From Aedes albopictus (taxonomy: Eukaryota > Arthropoda > Insecta > Diptera > Culicidae): a stretch of 64,000 nucleotides of DNA. This document shows positions 1 through 11,182 of this stretch, in pieces. The translations under genes were made by a program, and so were the position numbers. The stretch covers positions 432,871,265 through 432,935,264 of the forward strand of contig NC_085138.1 in the NCBI RefSeq assembly GCF_035046485.1, written 5' to 3'. Below the pieces are notes generated by a model. It ran no database searches. It saw only the letters and a program-made list of their open reading frames with translations, and was not told the origin of the DNA. Numbering within the stretch: position 1 is the stretch's first letter; the number at the start of each line of letters is the position of its first letter.

Positions 1-2640
1 TGTTTGGTCTAACTGCAACTGTCGGGTTTAGCTGTTTTAGGTACATGACTTCGAATTTTGTATTTTTCCCCGCCCAACTTGTACTGTCAATATCTCAATC
101 TTTCTTTTTTGCACTTAAACACAGGTTGGCCCCCTCAACGTATTTTCCCTGAAATACAATATATTTCAAACAAAAATAAAAAGTTTGAAACCGGTTATCC
201 GGTTGGAATGCTATGTTTATTTTTTTTATTTTTAGTTTTGAAAAACCATGGTTTTTGGACCACTCTATCTGAAAATTGGTCACTCTAGTGATAAATTAAA
301 AATACACCTGTAATTATTTTCGATGATCTATAATCCCACCAAGTTTCACGACTATTGGAGTTGAACTACTTCGTTTTTGTATGGAAAGGTATGAAAAAAT
401 ATGAAGAAATAAGAGATTTTTTATGAAGCATCGTCAAGAAATTTACCACTACTTAATAAACAATAAAAGCCACGGTTCGCATTATTTACACACTTACTGT
501 TCAAACGAAATTTTCCTTCAGCAATGTAAACAAAGGTCCAGAACTGGAGAACTGGCGAGATAACAAACATTATTTATATTTATGCCATACATTGCATATA
601 TTATTATGCATTCTTGCTATGACGGCTGCGCACTGCCCTGGCTCCCTCCATCGTAGGGCTCCAAACAGCCATCCTCGGTAGAACCATGTGGGGCCCCCTT
701 TACGGCCATCGTCATCGTCATTTTCGGAGTCTTAACAGATTTGACTAATCGGTGGAGCATAAATGCGCTCGCTTACTTTTTTCGTTCGGTGCTTCTGGAG
801 GACGCGCTCGGTCGGCAACAAGCTTAGCTTCTTGTAGAGGAGGACTGCGCTGGTAAAAGAGAGACAGCCACCGCACCGCAAGAAAGCGGACCATATGCAT
901 AATGTTACTGCAGCAGCTCATACATAACAATGATGTATTCAGATTACTTCGAAAAAATCTGGATGATAGTAGGGACAACGTATACCTCGTCAGTTTGGAC
1001 ATTTTCGCTGCTGCGTGATTCTGAGCGAAACGGTGCTGCTTTCGAACTGCTGCCGAAAGTTGGCTCCGCACCCTACTTGCTGCATGGTTGGTTCATTTTT
1101 AGTTTCGTAATTCGTAATACTACTACTGATGGTACCAGAGGCTTTCGCAAGAGCTGCACCGGTGCTTCTTGTTGATTTGGCTGTATGGAAATTTTCTCAT
1201 TAAAATTTATTCTTTTTACGGTTTCGGTTGTTGCACTACGCTGGAAGATGCAGCAACTGAGCTTCAAGGAACATCATGGTCATGTACGGTCGGCTACCTG
1301 GTTGGAGAGGTTTTGGAACTGGACGCGATCGTTGACTTACGGGCATAACCCCGGTTCATTTTTATAGGAGTCTTGTCGTTTTGATAGTCACTCTAAATTT
1401 GTTTTAAGGGTTGGGTTGACGAGTTATATGGTGTTCCCCTCGGAAATCAGACTTGTTAAAACCTTCTCGGACCCTAGCTCTCAACCTGCTCCGGATAAAC
1501 GGAAACAATTTCTCCCATGGTCAACCATCCAAAAGTCGCTTACCCAATCCCCCAAAGCTCTTCAATTATTCAAATCGCCAGTGTCTTTCCCATCTCAACC
1601 TCTTACCCGGACAACAATGTGGCCATTTGCTAATGATACACATTTCGGTCGCGCGGGGCTTGGTCTGATGATAGACTTAACTGCCACTCGGCGAAGGTTT
1701 TAATTTGGCTGCTCGATAAATGAGCGGCGGCGTTGGTTGGACCCCCGAATGATGCGCTTCACCTTTTGCACCTCTCTAGCAGCAGCAGCGGCGCGGCGCC
1801 TTTCACTCGATTGCCTAGGATGCGATATTAGAGATGGGTTTCGCGGTGTGACGACGCTAACTGCCGCAGCCAAAACCCATGGCTGGACCGGACGGTAATG
1901 ATATATTTAAAACAATACCCATCGTTCGCCCCGGAATAACGACAAAAATAATAACAGAGATTGGCCCCCGGTGTGGAAAGAGAGTGCATTCCCTCCTCGA
2001 TCGCCTCGGTGTGGATGTCCGTCGCGTCGTGATTGAAGAGACACGGTACTGTAGCATGCAGCTTCTTGCCCTGAGTCAACAACAGTCAGCGTCTTGCTCG
2101 GAATACATTTCCCATGAAATATTTATGATGTGCTGAATAATATTTGTTAACTGATACACCGAAATGAAATAAAAAGATTGGAATTGAGAGAAACAAAAAC
2201 ATACAACTGGAGCTCGGTAACGAGCCGAGCGCAGAGCAACAGTTGGATGTGATGATGTTTTACGTGCCCACATGTGGGTTGAAGCAGCAGCAGCAAAAGA
2301 CTGGGAGACTTGAGGTGAATTGCGATCCTGTAGGGCGAATTTTTATGCACCGAGAGTTCGTCGCTTATGTCGACAGGCAAGTCTTCAGGGTTCATCTGGA
2401 TCGATCTGCGGAAGTTTTCACACTATTTGAAAGTTCGCGTTACATCAAATGATGAAAAGATGTCCTGAGCCCATGATAACGACCCCCATGATGTTAGAAT
2501 ATTCAAAGAACAGCACAAGTAACGCTTTTTACTCAATTGCTTTAGATTTTTTTTTTTTTGCTATAGCCAGATGCTATAATCAGAGCCCTGGGTCAGATTT
2601 CCAGTATTTGTTTATTATTTGAAAATTTCCCTGATTTATG
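1..2640. other. Low-repeat sequence, no gene recognised
   Basis: I see no transposon end, tandem repeat or recognisable coding domain here. Open frames up to 95 codons (for example 1416-1703 on the plus strand) show no family motif, and several overlap on both strands, as chance frames do. The stretch at about 600-1140 and 1700-2060 is richer in G and C than its AT-rich surroundings. It may be intronic or regulatory DNA of a host gene lying outside the window, but nothing in the sequence proves that. Confidence 0.4.
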
Positions 2641-2689
2641 CAAACCGATAACGTAAAAAAGGGCATTCAAATTTGAGATAACGTAGGTT

Positions 2690-3730
2690 TTATGAAGAGT
2701 TAAGAAAACCTCTTGAAGTTACCATGAAACCCCTTAAACCTCCTTAAACTTCATGAAACCATTCTCTACCCCTTTGATATGTCCCTGAAACCACCTGTTG
2801 ACCACTTGAATTTCCCTGAGCGCTCGAAACTCACTGAAAGCACGAAAACCCCTCTGAAACCCCATTCCAAGAGATACCTCCGGTAGTATCTACGAAACTT
2901 CCTTGAAGTTCATTGTAACCCCCTGAAAACCTCAAACCCCTTTGTATTACCCTTAAAAGTATACTGAATACTCTTAAAACGCCCCTGATGCTCCATGAAA
3001 CCACTTCTTCTTGGATCGGACTTGGTGTGATTGTTTAACCACGTGACTACCACTCTCGACAAACTCACCAAATGTGATTTCTTCCTTCGGATGGGAAGTA
3101 AAGCGTGGGTCCCGAGATGAACTAGCCTACGACTACGGCTAAGAATCTCGTTAATAAAGATATAAAAAACACTTCCTCAGAACCCCCTGAAACATCCCTA
3201 GGATCACTCCTAAATCTCTCTGAAATTACCTGAAGCCAGTCCTATGCAATATTTCTGGAAACCTCTAAAACAACTGTGGAAACCCTTGAAATCTCATAAC
3301 ACGCCCCCCTGAACCTCTCGAATCACCCTGCAAACATCCCAAGTACTTCATGAGATGCCCATCAAACCCCCTGAAACTACCAGAAATCCTCTTAAATCCC
3401 CATGAAGCCTGTTTGAATCCTCACGAAACGCCCCTGAAAAACTCTTAAGTGCCACTGAAACCAATCAAAAAGGATTCAAAAACCTTCTTAAACTCCTCGA
3501 AACGTCTCCGAAAGGTTTCTGCAGCCTAACTTGCGCTGCCATGCCTCTTCTGTGACATGTGTTCTCAATGCACTAAAACCCAAAAAACAGTATTACCGAA
3601 ACCCCTTCAAACCTCCCTGGAACCACCTTTAATCGCCTATCAAACTGTTTCAATCACTTGAAACCTTCAGAAATCTTCCAAGAACCACCTGCAAGCTTCT
3701 TAAACCTCCTGAACCCTCCTGATACCCTCC
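2690..3730 (-). repeat. Degenerate CCCTGAAA-type minisatellite
   Basis: Short degenerate units of the form CCCCTGAAACC recur with irregular spacing of roughly 10-30 bases across the whole stretch. The same motif on the other strand (GGTTTCAGGGG) fills arrays at about 14.2-18.9, 23.2-26.1, 32.7 and 41.8 kb, so this is one repeat class in two orientations. A tRNA-derived SINE has inserted at 3012-3169. There are no credible genes. Confidence 0.8.
3012..3169 (+). mobile_element. tRNA-derived SINE, family 1 (diverged copy)
   Basis: This matches the three better copies at 16586, 16905 and 35412: a tRNA-like head, a middle with the motif CTTCCTTCGG and GTGGGTCCCGAGATGAAC, then a terminal hairpin (GAGATGAAC / CTAAGAATCTC) and an A-rich end. 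The head is the most eroded part, and the box B motif GGATCGAATCC is lost, so this copy is unlikely to be transcribed by RNA polymerase III. A short repeat, CACTTC, flanks it (3002-3007 and 3170-3175), probably the remains of a target-site duplication. Confidence 0.75.
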
Positions 3731-4190
3731 TGATTACGGTTCACATAAACCAATTGTTAACCATCATTTTGTTTTTATTTTTTGACGCTCTACGTACTTC
3801 AACATTTCTCTGTAGTAGAGTTTGATCTACAGACAGTAATCTGTTATCAGTTTTTCGAAGCGTTCTATTTACATGAATCTCTTAAAAACTTTTACAATCC
3901 TTTTACTCAAATTACAGGAGAAATCTTTGAAGAAACTTTTAGAGTAAATCCAGGAAAAAACTACTGAGGGAATTCTCGTAGAACTACTAAGGCAATTTCA
4001 GAAAACATGTGGGTGAGTTTCAGATGAAACCTTCGGAAGAATATCAGAGAGAGTTCCTAGAAGAATCCTAGAAAAGCTTTCAAAAATATTGCAAAATATA
4101 ATACAACAGATTTGTACCACATTAGGTGGAAGTATACCAGAAACGTTCTTGAGAGAATCCTAGAAGATGAAGATAAGGCCATCAACTCCG
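3731..4190. other. AT-rich sequence with weak GAATTCC-like repeat
   Basis: From about 3900 the sequence contains loose repeats such as GAATCCTAGAA and AGAAATCTTTGAAG, an early form of the GAATTCC repeat class seen later in the window. The 61-codon frame at 3782-3967 has no recognisable motif. Confidence 0.4.
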
Positions 4191-4197
4191 CCGTCTC

Positions 4198-4873
4198 GGA
4201 TTGATTACACAGCGCAACATTTTTTTTGTCTCAAGAGCAAACTTATGTGTCTCCGAAGGATTTTGGGCCGCTGAATCCGAATCCGGGCTCAGATTTGCTC
4301 TAACACGTCACAATTTTGAGCTATACCTCAATTTATAGGGCTAAATATGCGATTTTGGGCTTTTTTGACTGCAAGCCATTAAGCGTGGATTTTTTTTTAA
4401 GCAATCAAAAGGTTAATTGGTCAATTAACATCTAAATTAACGACTCATGCAAAATATTTCGTTTTACCTTATCAAATTTGTAAGATTTAAGCATTTTATG
4501 TAAGTATGAAAACTTGCATGCAACTTTTAGAGGGTGACTTGTATGGGAAATATCGTACCTAACATAAATCGCTTAAAACTATCAAATTCGATTTGGTAAA
4601 ACGAAATATTTTGCATAAGTCGTTTATTTAAATGTTAATTGACCAATTAACCTTTTGGTTGCTTAAAAAAAATATTTCCTTGCCTAATGGCTTGCAGTCA
4701 AAAAAGCCCAAAATCGCATATTTTTCCCTATAAATTGAGGTATAGCTCAAAATAGTGACGTGTTAGAGCAAATCTGAGCCCGGATTCGGATTCAGCGGCC
4801 CAAAATTCTTCGGAGACACATAAGTTTGCTCTTGAGACAGACAAAAAGTTGTTTTTTTGTTACGCTGTGATCC
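4198..4873. mobile_element. Foldback DNA element with long inverted arms
   Basis: The left arm (4198 to about 4500) reads as the reverse complement of the right arm (about 4570 to 4873), including GATTACACAGCG at the left end and CGCTGTGATCC at the right end. The arms are diverged but collinear over about 300 bases and leave only a short unpaired centre. No transposase is encoded, so it is a non-autonomous foldback or MITE-like element. A single arm of the same family lies at 47018-47172. I could not identify a clear target-site duplication, so the superfamily is unresolved. Confidence 0.85.
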
Positions 4874-5084
4874 AAAGCCATGTTCACTACACGTTTGGAA
4901 AACCCAATGAACCAAAAATAAACAAGTGTCACAATAGCGTGAGTGGCAACGACTTCTAGGTTTAGAGTTCATTGTCCGGGTTTGTCCGTGAATTGATCCA
5001 GAAATTCATTAAAAAGATCTTTCAGGAATTTATCCCAGAGCTTAGTATTTGCTTATAAATAATTTTGTTGAATCCCTCAAGAAG

Positions 5085-5137
5085 TTTTTTTTTATCTTTA
5101 TTATCGAAACTTTCAGCCCGAGGCTGGTTCGTCTCCG
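5085..5137 (-). mobile_element. 53-bp retroposed LINE/SINE tail with duplication
   Basis: On the minus strand this is a terminal hairpin (GGAGACGAACCAGCC / GGCTGAAAGTTTC) followed by ATAATAAAGAT and an A run. It is flanked by a perfect 11-bp duplication, CCCTCAAGAAG, at 5074-5084 and 5138-5148, which is the mark of target-primed reverse transcription. Almost the whole element is lost by 5' truncation. Sister insertions lie at 6507, 20295 and 52806. Confidence 0.85.
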
Positions 5138-5199
5138 CCCTCAAGAAGTCTCTATTAGGATTATTTAACATAATCTCATTCATTGGAATTTCTTGTAAA

Positions 5200-5830
5200 T
5201 TCACTAGAAGAATCTTTTGGCATCACTTCGAGAAATTCTTGCTGGAATTCCTCCAACAATTTCTGCTGTAATTTATTCAGGGATTTCTTCAGAAATATAA
5301 TATTTTTACTGGGAATCCTCTTGAAATTGTTTCAGAAGCTACCCATTTGGAATTCCGCCAGAATTACCTGTTGGGTTTCTGCTAGAAATTTCTGTTAGGA
5401 TTCCTCCTAAGATTCCTCCAAAAGCAGCACCGATGATTTCTTAAGGGATTTCCGCAAAAATTTCTCTAGGAACTCCTTTCGGAATACCTCCAGAAATTCT
5501 TGCTGGGATTTCTTCAGGAACTCCTACCAGGATTGCTCCAAGCATTCCTGCAGGGACTTTCAAGCATTTCCAGATAGGGTTTCTGTAGTTGTGATATCAA
5601 GGAGTCCTTCAGGAATTTCTCGAAGATTTCCAGCAGGAATTGCTTAAGAAATCTCAGCAAGGCTTTTTGAATTCTCATCGCGTAATCCTGGAGAATTTTT
5701 AGCAGCATTCCACGAGCAATTTAAACAGAAATTCCACTAAGAGCACGAATTCCACTAAGAGCACGAAAAGGAATTCCTGGAAGAATCCCTCAGTTCTGAA
5801 ATAATCTTCAAAAAATTATCTGAGTGAATT
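5200..5830. repeat. Degenerate GAATTCC-type minisatellite
   Basis: Units of roughly 12-30 bases built from TTCCTCCAGAAATTTCT and GGAATTCCT recur throughout. A 15-bp duplication (AATTCCACTAAGAGC) sits at 5729-5760. Open frames here on both strands are repeat artefacts. This class recurs at about 26.3, 29.7, 49, 52, 54 and 60 kb and makes up a large part of the window. Confidence 0.75.
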
Positions 5831-5837
5831 TATGAAG

Positions 5838-6290
5838 GGTGCCATTCCTATGTACATTTTGTTTGAGGTATTCAATGAATTTTATACATATATTATTTGT
5901 TATACATCCATGGGTAAGCGATCACCTGTTTTTTTTTTTCGTTTCAGAAAACGAGTGCTAGCGCTTAAGGCTAGGCTTTTCAGTTTAAACATAAGGGTTT
6001 AATTCCTGTGTTGCATCCCAGGATGAAGAGCATCGACGGAGTGTCAATAACTTTCTTAGCAAAGTCAATCCCAACGTATTCACTTCACATTTATACTACT
6101 TAATACTTTGCTGAGCGGCTGGTACGAGATGCCCCTTTCGATGGCTTTACTGTGGCATTAGAATCCACATAAAAACGCTGCACAGTAGACCTGGCCACTT
6201 CAATTCTTGTATTGCATCTTCGATGTGCTGCAAGCATTGATAATGGCATGAAAAATGATAGAAGTAGTCGATTCTATCATTTTCCAGGAT
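5838..6290. other. Unclassified non-repetitive stretch
   Basis: This stretch separates two blocks of GAATTCC-type repeat. It has no supported open frame, tRNA-like box or terminal repeat. At 6256-6285 a short inverted pair around GATAGAA and TTCTATC is visible. It could be a worn transposon, but I recognise no family. Confidence 0.3.
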
Positions 6291-6660
6291 TCTTTCAATG
6301 AATGGCTGTGTATGTGTAGTCTAGACTTGACTAGACTAGAAGGAATCCATCGAGGAATCCCCAGATGGCATTCCTGGAGGAATTTCCTTGGAGAAAAAAA
6401 AAAGGTTTGGAGGGATTACCTGATGAGTATCCTAAAGAAATCCCCAGACAGCATTCTTGGAATAGACCTCAAACGGAGTTTCTGGAAGAGCCCCTAGAAT
6501 GATCTCGTGATTGATTAATTGATTGATTTAGCTTTATTATTGAGACTTTCAGCCCTTGACTGGTTCGTCTCTAGCAATGATCTCATGGAGGAATCGTTAA
6601 AACGAATTCATGGAAAAGTATACTGATGCGTTTTCTTGAAGAATCCCTGGAAGCAGTTTC
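6290..6660. repeat. Degenerate GAATTCC-type minisatellite block
   Basis: The block contains GGAATCCATCGAGGAATCCC, CTGGAGGAATTTCC and similar units. It is interrupted by the tiny retroposed tail at 6507-6575. The 80-codon frame at 6255-6497 overlaps this repeat and is not a credible gene. Confidence 0.6.
6507..6575 (-). mobile_element. Short retroposed LINE/SINE tail with duplication
   Basis: The minus strand carries the same terminal hairpin as the insertion at 5085 (GAGACGAACCAG / CTGAAAGTCTC) followed by AATAATAAAGC and a degenerate tail of ATTGATTG type. The flanks share AATGATCTC at 6498-6506 and 6576-6584, read as the target-site duplication. Confidence 0.8.
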
Positions 6661-6839
6661 TGGAAGACCGCTATTTAGTTTGGATTTGTCCGAAATATTT
6701 TAAATTTGGACCATAGAGTGGAACACAAGTAGAGCTTCGCTACCAGGAAGCTACAAGGAAACAAAGAAAAAAAAATCAGATATATTCTAATATGCCATAA
6801 TTAGCATGGGTCGGAGCCAGGGTACTCGTGGCAGCTCGA

Positions 6840-8227
6840 CATTTAAGGGGGGCCAGGGGGGACAGGGCCCCGGGCCCCCACAAAATTTCACTTCATGAAA
6901 AAAAAAACTGAAACAAGAAAAAAAAGTAGTGCAACAATCTTCTCTTGATTTATTTTTTGTCACAAGAATTCCAATGACTGCCTACTGGCAAGATGTATGC
7001 GATGTATTGTGATTATTCTGAGGAAGTCTGTTATTATTTGTTCAGCTATTTATGAAATTTTTAATTTTGCAAATTTTCCAAAACTTGACAATTTTTGTGC
7101 AATGCCTTAAGAAAAATTACCGGAAATCCTGAAAAAAATCTTCGACTGAATTCTCGACTCCAAAATTCTATCAATTGCAGTGTCAAACAGTTTCTGTTGA
7201 ATTTGAGAGTTTTTGAAAACATTTTGAAAAAAAATCTATGGAGTTCATGGAAGAATAAGGTTTTTTTTTTTTCAAAAATCAGAAATATTTTTGGAATTCT
7301 TGAGTTTGGTTTTACTAGGCAGCTTACGACTTACTCAAATCGAAGAACATCAAAACAGTTTAAACTTTTTTTTTGTAGGAAGTCTACCAGGTTATTTTGA
7401 AGAGTTTTAGTCCGATTTTTTTGAGTTGAGGGATCAGCTTACTGAAATCCATGGTGAACTCCTGCTTAAATCCATAGATTCCTTGAGAAAATTTCAGAAG
7501 AAATTTGTGGAGAAATCCACTAAAAATTTACCCGGATTTTCCGCTGAAGATTTTCAAGAAATTTAACAGGAAATTCTATTAGAAATCAAGTCAGAAAATC
7601 TTCTGGGAACCTATCATACACACTCTTAAAAATTTCTTCAGCATTTTCTATTAGAATTTCCTTTGTGATTTTAGTGTTTTGTGAACCTACCCTAGCAGTC
7701 GTGCTAGAACAAGTTTTTGTTAAGTGTTCATTCTTTATGGTGATCGAGCAGCAACTTCTTCAGAGATTCCAGCATGAATCCACTAGAAATTGTCCTTGGA
7801 TTTCGCAAAAGCTACACAACCGATTGCACTACAAATTTGACTGATTTTCTTATATTTTAGCATTAAACCCTTCTTTCGGTTTACCTGTGAACTCTGGCAT
7901 TAATTTCTACAAAATCTAGGATATAATGTCGTGCATACACTCTTGAAAAGCATTTTTTGCTTTATATGAACTTCATTCATCATTGCTTTTGCGACAGAAT
8001 TCCGAATTCGTTATGGTTAAATTTATTGAAAATCAACATTATTCCTAGCTCTGCATATTGTTCTAGATAAAAATTCTTCCACAATGACATTAATACCTTC
8101 ATTATTATTTTTGTAAAATGATCAATATTATCGGCAAAATGATCAATATAATCGGCAAAAATATAGTCTCTAAAGGGCCCCCACAACACTGTGGCCCCAG
8201 GCCCCCACATTTGTAAATCCGGCCCTG
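6840..8227. mobile_element. hAT-like non-autonomous DNA transposon
   Basis: The element is bounded by an identical 8-bp direct repeat, CAGCTCGA (6832-6839 and 8228-8235), the duplication length of hAT transposons. The right end, read inward, starts CAGGGCCGGATTTAC, a hAT-type terminus. The left end aligns with it from ATTTA onward but has lost about nine outer bases. Both subterminal regions are rich in GGGGGCC blocks. The 1388-bp interior is AT-rich and encodes no transposase. It lies next to, and probably inside, the 3' part of the LINE fragment that resumes at about 8340. Confidence 0.75.
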
Positions 8228-8339
8228 CAGCTCGAGGTTAGTATGCCACAATAGTTTGGACTTGAAAAGGATTGGGGGTAAGGGTTCTCTGAAGCTCATC
8301 CGGTAGGTATATCTTGATGACATGTTCGTTGTCTGTGTA

Positions 8340-9075
8340 GCGATTGGATACCAAATTGCAGTGGATCATTCTCACAAGAACAAAGGGTTGTCTACCTCGG
8401 GCCTCAAGGGTATCCAAAAGTAGTGCTCTGGAGGCGTCATTATCCGGGCATTGTCATCATAACCGGAACCGCACTTACTACAAACATTGCTCAACGCGAG
8501 GTTAATCCTGTATAAATGTGCGTCTACCGAGTAATGGTCGGACATACACCTTGACATCACGCGAATGAAATTTCGACTAACATCCAAACCATGCCACTAC
8601 GCTCGCAAAGAAACAGTAGGAATAATGGAATGTATCCACCGTCCCAGCTGGCCATCTCGCCAATCATTTTGCCAACTTTGAAGAGAACTCTGGCGAACAG
8701 AATGGAAAAATTCATCATGTGAAATTTTTCTATCATAGATCTCACCTTCCTGTGCGCCCACCTTTGCGAGAGAGTCCGCCTTCTCATTGCCATAAATTGA
8801 GCAATGTGAGGGGACCCATACAAAGGTAATCTTGTAGGATCTTTCGATCAGTGCACCCATCTGCTCCTTTATTTTTGTAAGAAAGTAAGATGGATGTTTA
8901 ACAGGTTTCATCGAACGGAGTGCCTCAATCGAACTAAGGCTATCCGAGAAGATGAAGAAATTGTCTACGGGCATGTTGGAAATCATCCCCAAACCGAAGT
9001 TGATTGCTGCCAGCTCAGCAACATAAACCGAAAATGGATCCTGAAGCTTGCGGAAGGCAGTGGAATTTTCAGAAA
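8340..9075 (-). pseudogene. LINE ORF2 RNase H fragment (broken)
   Basis: This is the C-terminal part of a non-LTR retrotransposon polyprotein. The open frame 8597-8992 contains an RNase H region: FIFSDSLSSIEALR (catalytic D region) and WVPSHCSIYGNEKADSLAK (final catalytic D region). The frame continues past an in-frame TAG at 8597-8599 into 8372-8587, where MSRCMSDHYSVDAHLYRI and a CSKCG zinc-knuckle-like pair follow. The start of the domain (a VYVAEL-like segment) is in another frame near 9000-9050, so there is at least one frameshift. Reverse transcriptase and endonuclease are absent. RNase H-bearing clades such as LOA or I fit; the clade is inferred and not proven. Confidence 0.85.
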
Positions 9076-10990
9076 ATGCGGAAAATGCGGAAACTGAATC
9101 AAAAGCGGAAACTGAATCAAAACTGAAGCCAATTGCTCCTTTTCCGCAAAGGCCAGTTGAATATCCGATGAAAGCAACGCTAGACAGTCGTTTGTTCCTT
9201 TACCCTTGCGAAACCCGAATTGTGTATTTGAGAGCAGGTTATAGTTTCTTAATTGACAAATAACGTATTACAAAACAATATTACATAAATATTGGTGGAA
9301 CAACTCAACATTTACTTTCGAAGAATTGCTCGCTCTTGTCCTAAATCCTGTCATGTTGTCAAACATTTGTAAAATTCAATTTGGAATCAGGAGAACTCTT
9401 TTCGTCAGGCAGTAGTTTTCCAGTCGCTACTGCATGTTTCCAATGAAAATAACTTACCAGCTAAGTGACTTGGTTCTTGTAACAAATTAACAGTTACCAC
9501 CCGAGCGGAAAGCAAAGGACGATCCCAAGGTGGTGCAAATTAGATATTGATTGCACAACAACGCCCTTGACTGGGCTCACTGAGTCTGGTCTGCCGCCTT
9601 CAAGAGGTGGAGAGTTAATCTATGGAGTCCTGGTTCAAGCCGGGTAGCACTGCATGCAGCAGCAGTAGTGGAAGCATCCAACCCATCGATGGAGTCTATC
9701 GTGTCGTGATAATTGAAAACCACTCGGAGGCAGATTGTACCTACTACGAAAAAGCATCTAAAAGGAGGAACAGGAGGAAAACCTTGAATCAGTCTTTTAA
9801 ATCTTGATCGCAATAATCGTTGAAGTTCAAGTGCTGCCCAATGGCATGAACGAATTCAATTATCGATGCCGCGAGTAGAATCCTATTGACTGGATGTGAG
9901 ACAGAGATTGATCTGATTACACGTCATTTCTTGATCAGCCCTCCGGAGTGGCTCGTTCACCAGGTTTCCCAACTTGAACCGCACTGCGTACCATGAGAAC
10001 TAACCATGAGAAAGGTCAAGTACTCTTCACCGATTGATGCATTTGGCATCTCGAATATGAATGACAGTCTTATTACTCACCATTCGTCTAACGGAAAAAA
10101 ATCCCCTCTCAAACCCACCACCATTCATCAAAACATACATCCCAAACCCGTGATTTCCCCCACATATTTATTCAAATTTTCCTGCTTATGCTCAACCAAG
10201 ACTCCGAACTTCCTGGTCCAGGCGGCCGTGTACCACATTGACTTCCCATGTACGCCACTATCAGACTCAATCAATTTACACGTACTTAAAAATGGCCACA
10301 ATTGCGCACAAGCCCCCATCATCAGTAGAGGCCAGAGAAACCGGGTGGTGTTTTATGCTGCCAGCTCTGCGCCGCTCGCTCGCTCATTCGCTCCCCGTTA
10401 AGGGCGAGACCCTCTACTGACGTACACGGGACAGCATCAGCGAGCCGTTCCGCGGCCGCATGGAGGATGCAATTCGTCAGAAAAGTTTCTCGCTTGTCGA
10501 CATGTTGCTTCTGCCTGGCATTTGATGCTGCAGAGTTGTTGTTGGCAACGAACGGGTGAATGCAGCATGCGCTTCGATCCTACTGGGCGCGGTGCGACGT
10601 GGTGCGGTGGATACCTACTGTGGAAAACGGGATACTTAACAGTGAGCTTTCGTACCTACGCGCGAGAATCGATGGCGAGGGCTGGCTGTGTTATATTGGG
10701 TAGATCATTTCTCTCCCCGTAGATTTTCCGCCGTTTGCAGTTCTGTTCTGCAATCGTACGTCACAGTTGAAGCACATGGTGGGGCGCACATGGTCAAATT
10801 GTGAAGAATAAGGGAAATTTGACGTAAGGGTTAGAACTGTTGTTCGAAGGTAGGTACATATCAGATAAATACCTACCTATTCGTTAAATGTACAGAGAGT
10901 GAAGCTTTTGTGAAGTCCTTCTCAGCTATGCCAGATCATGCTGAAGATGTCTAAGCTTCTTGATTCGGTCCAAGGTCTGTGTCAATTTTT
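9076..10990. other. Low-repeat island, no gene recognised
   Basis: Apart from a short AATGCGGAAA/GCGGAAACTGAATCAAA tandem at about 9070-9120, I see no repeat class of the window here. Base composition is more balanced, especially at about 10330-10700 (for example GCCGCTCGCTCGCTCATTCG). Open frames of 131 codons (10006-10401) and 78 codons (9577-9813, minus) have no family motif. It may be host intron, UTR or regulatory DNA. Confidence 0.35.
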
Positions 10991-11036
10991 AAAAGGAAAT
11001 GTCCTTTCATGTAGTGCATCATGACCTAGTGGCATC

Positions 11037-11182
11037 GTACACAAATTACGTAACGCCAGAGGGGGGAGCAAGGTGTTCAGCACATCGTCACGATCCATAC
11101 ACATATTTTTGGGTTTCCATACAAAACGCGTATAGAGGGGGCGAAGAGAGGATCTAAAATAACCGATTACGTAATTTGTTAC
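11037..11182. mobile_element. Small palindromic MITE (ATTACGTAA ends)
   Basis: The ends carry inverted copies of ACAAATTACGTAA (11041-11053 and 11167-11179). The interior has the GAGGGGGGAGC motif on one side and GAGGGGGCGAAG on the other. No coding capacity. A fragment with CAAATTACGTCATGCG and a G-rich neighbour at about 45930-45970 looks like the same family. Confidence 0.6.
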
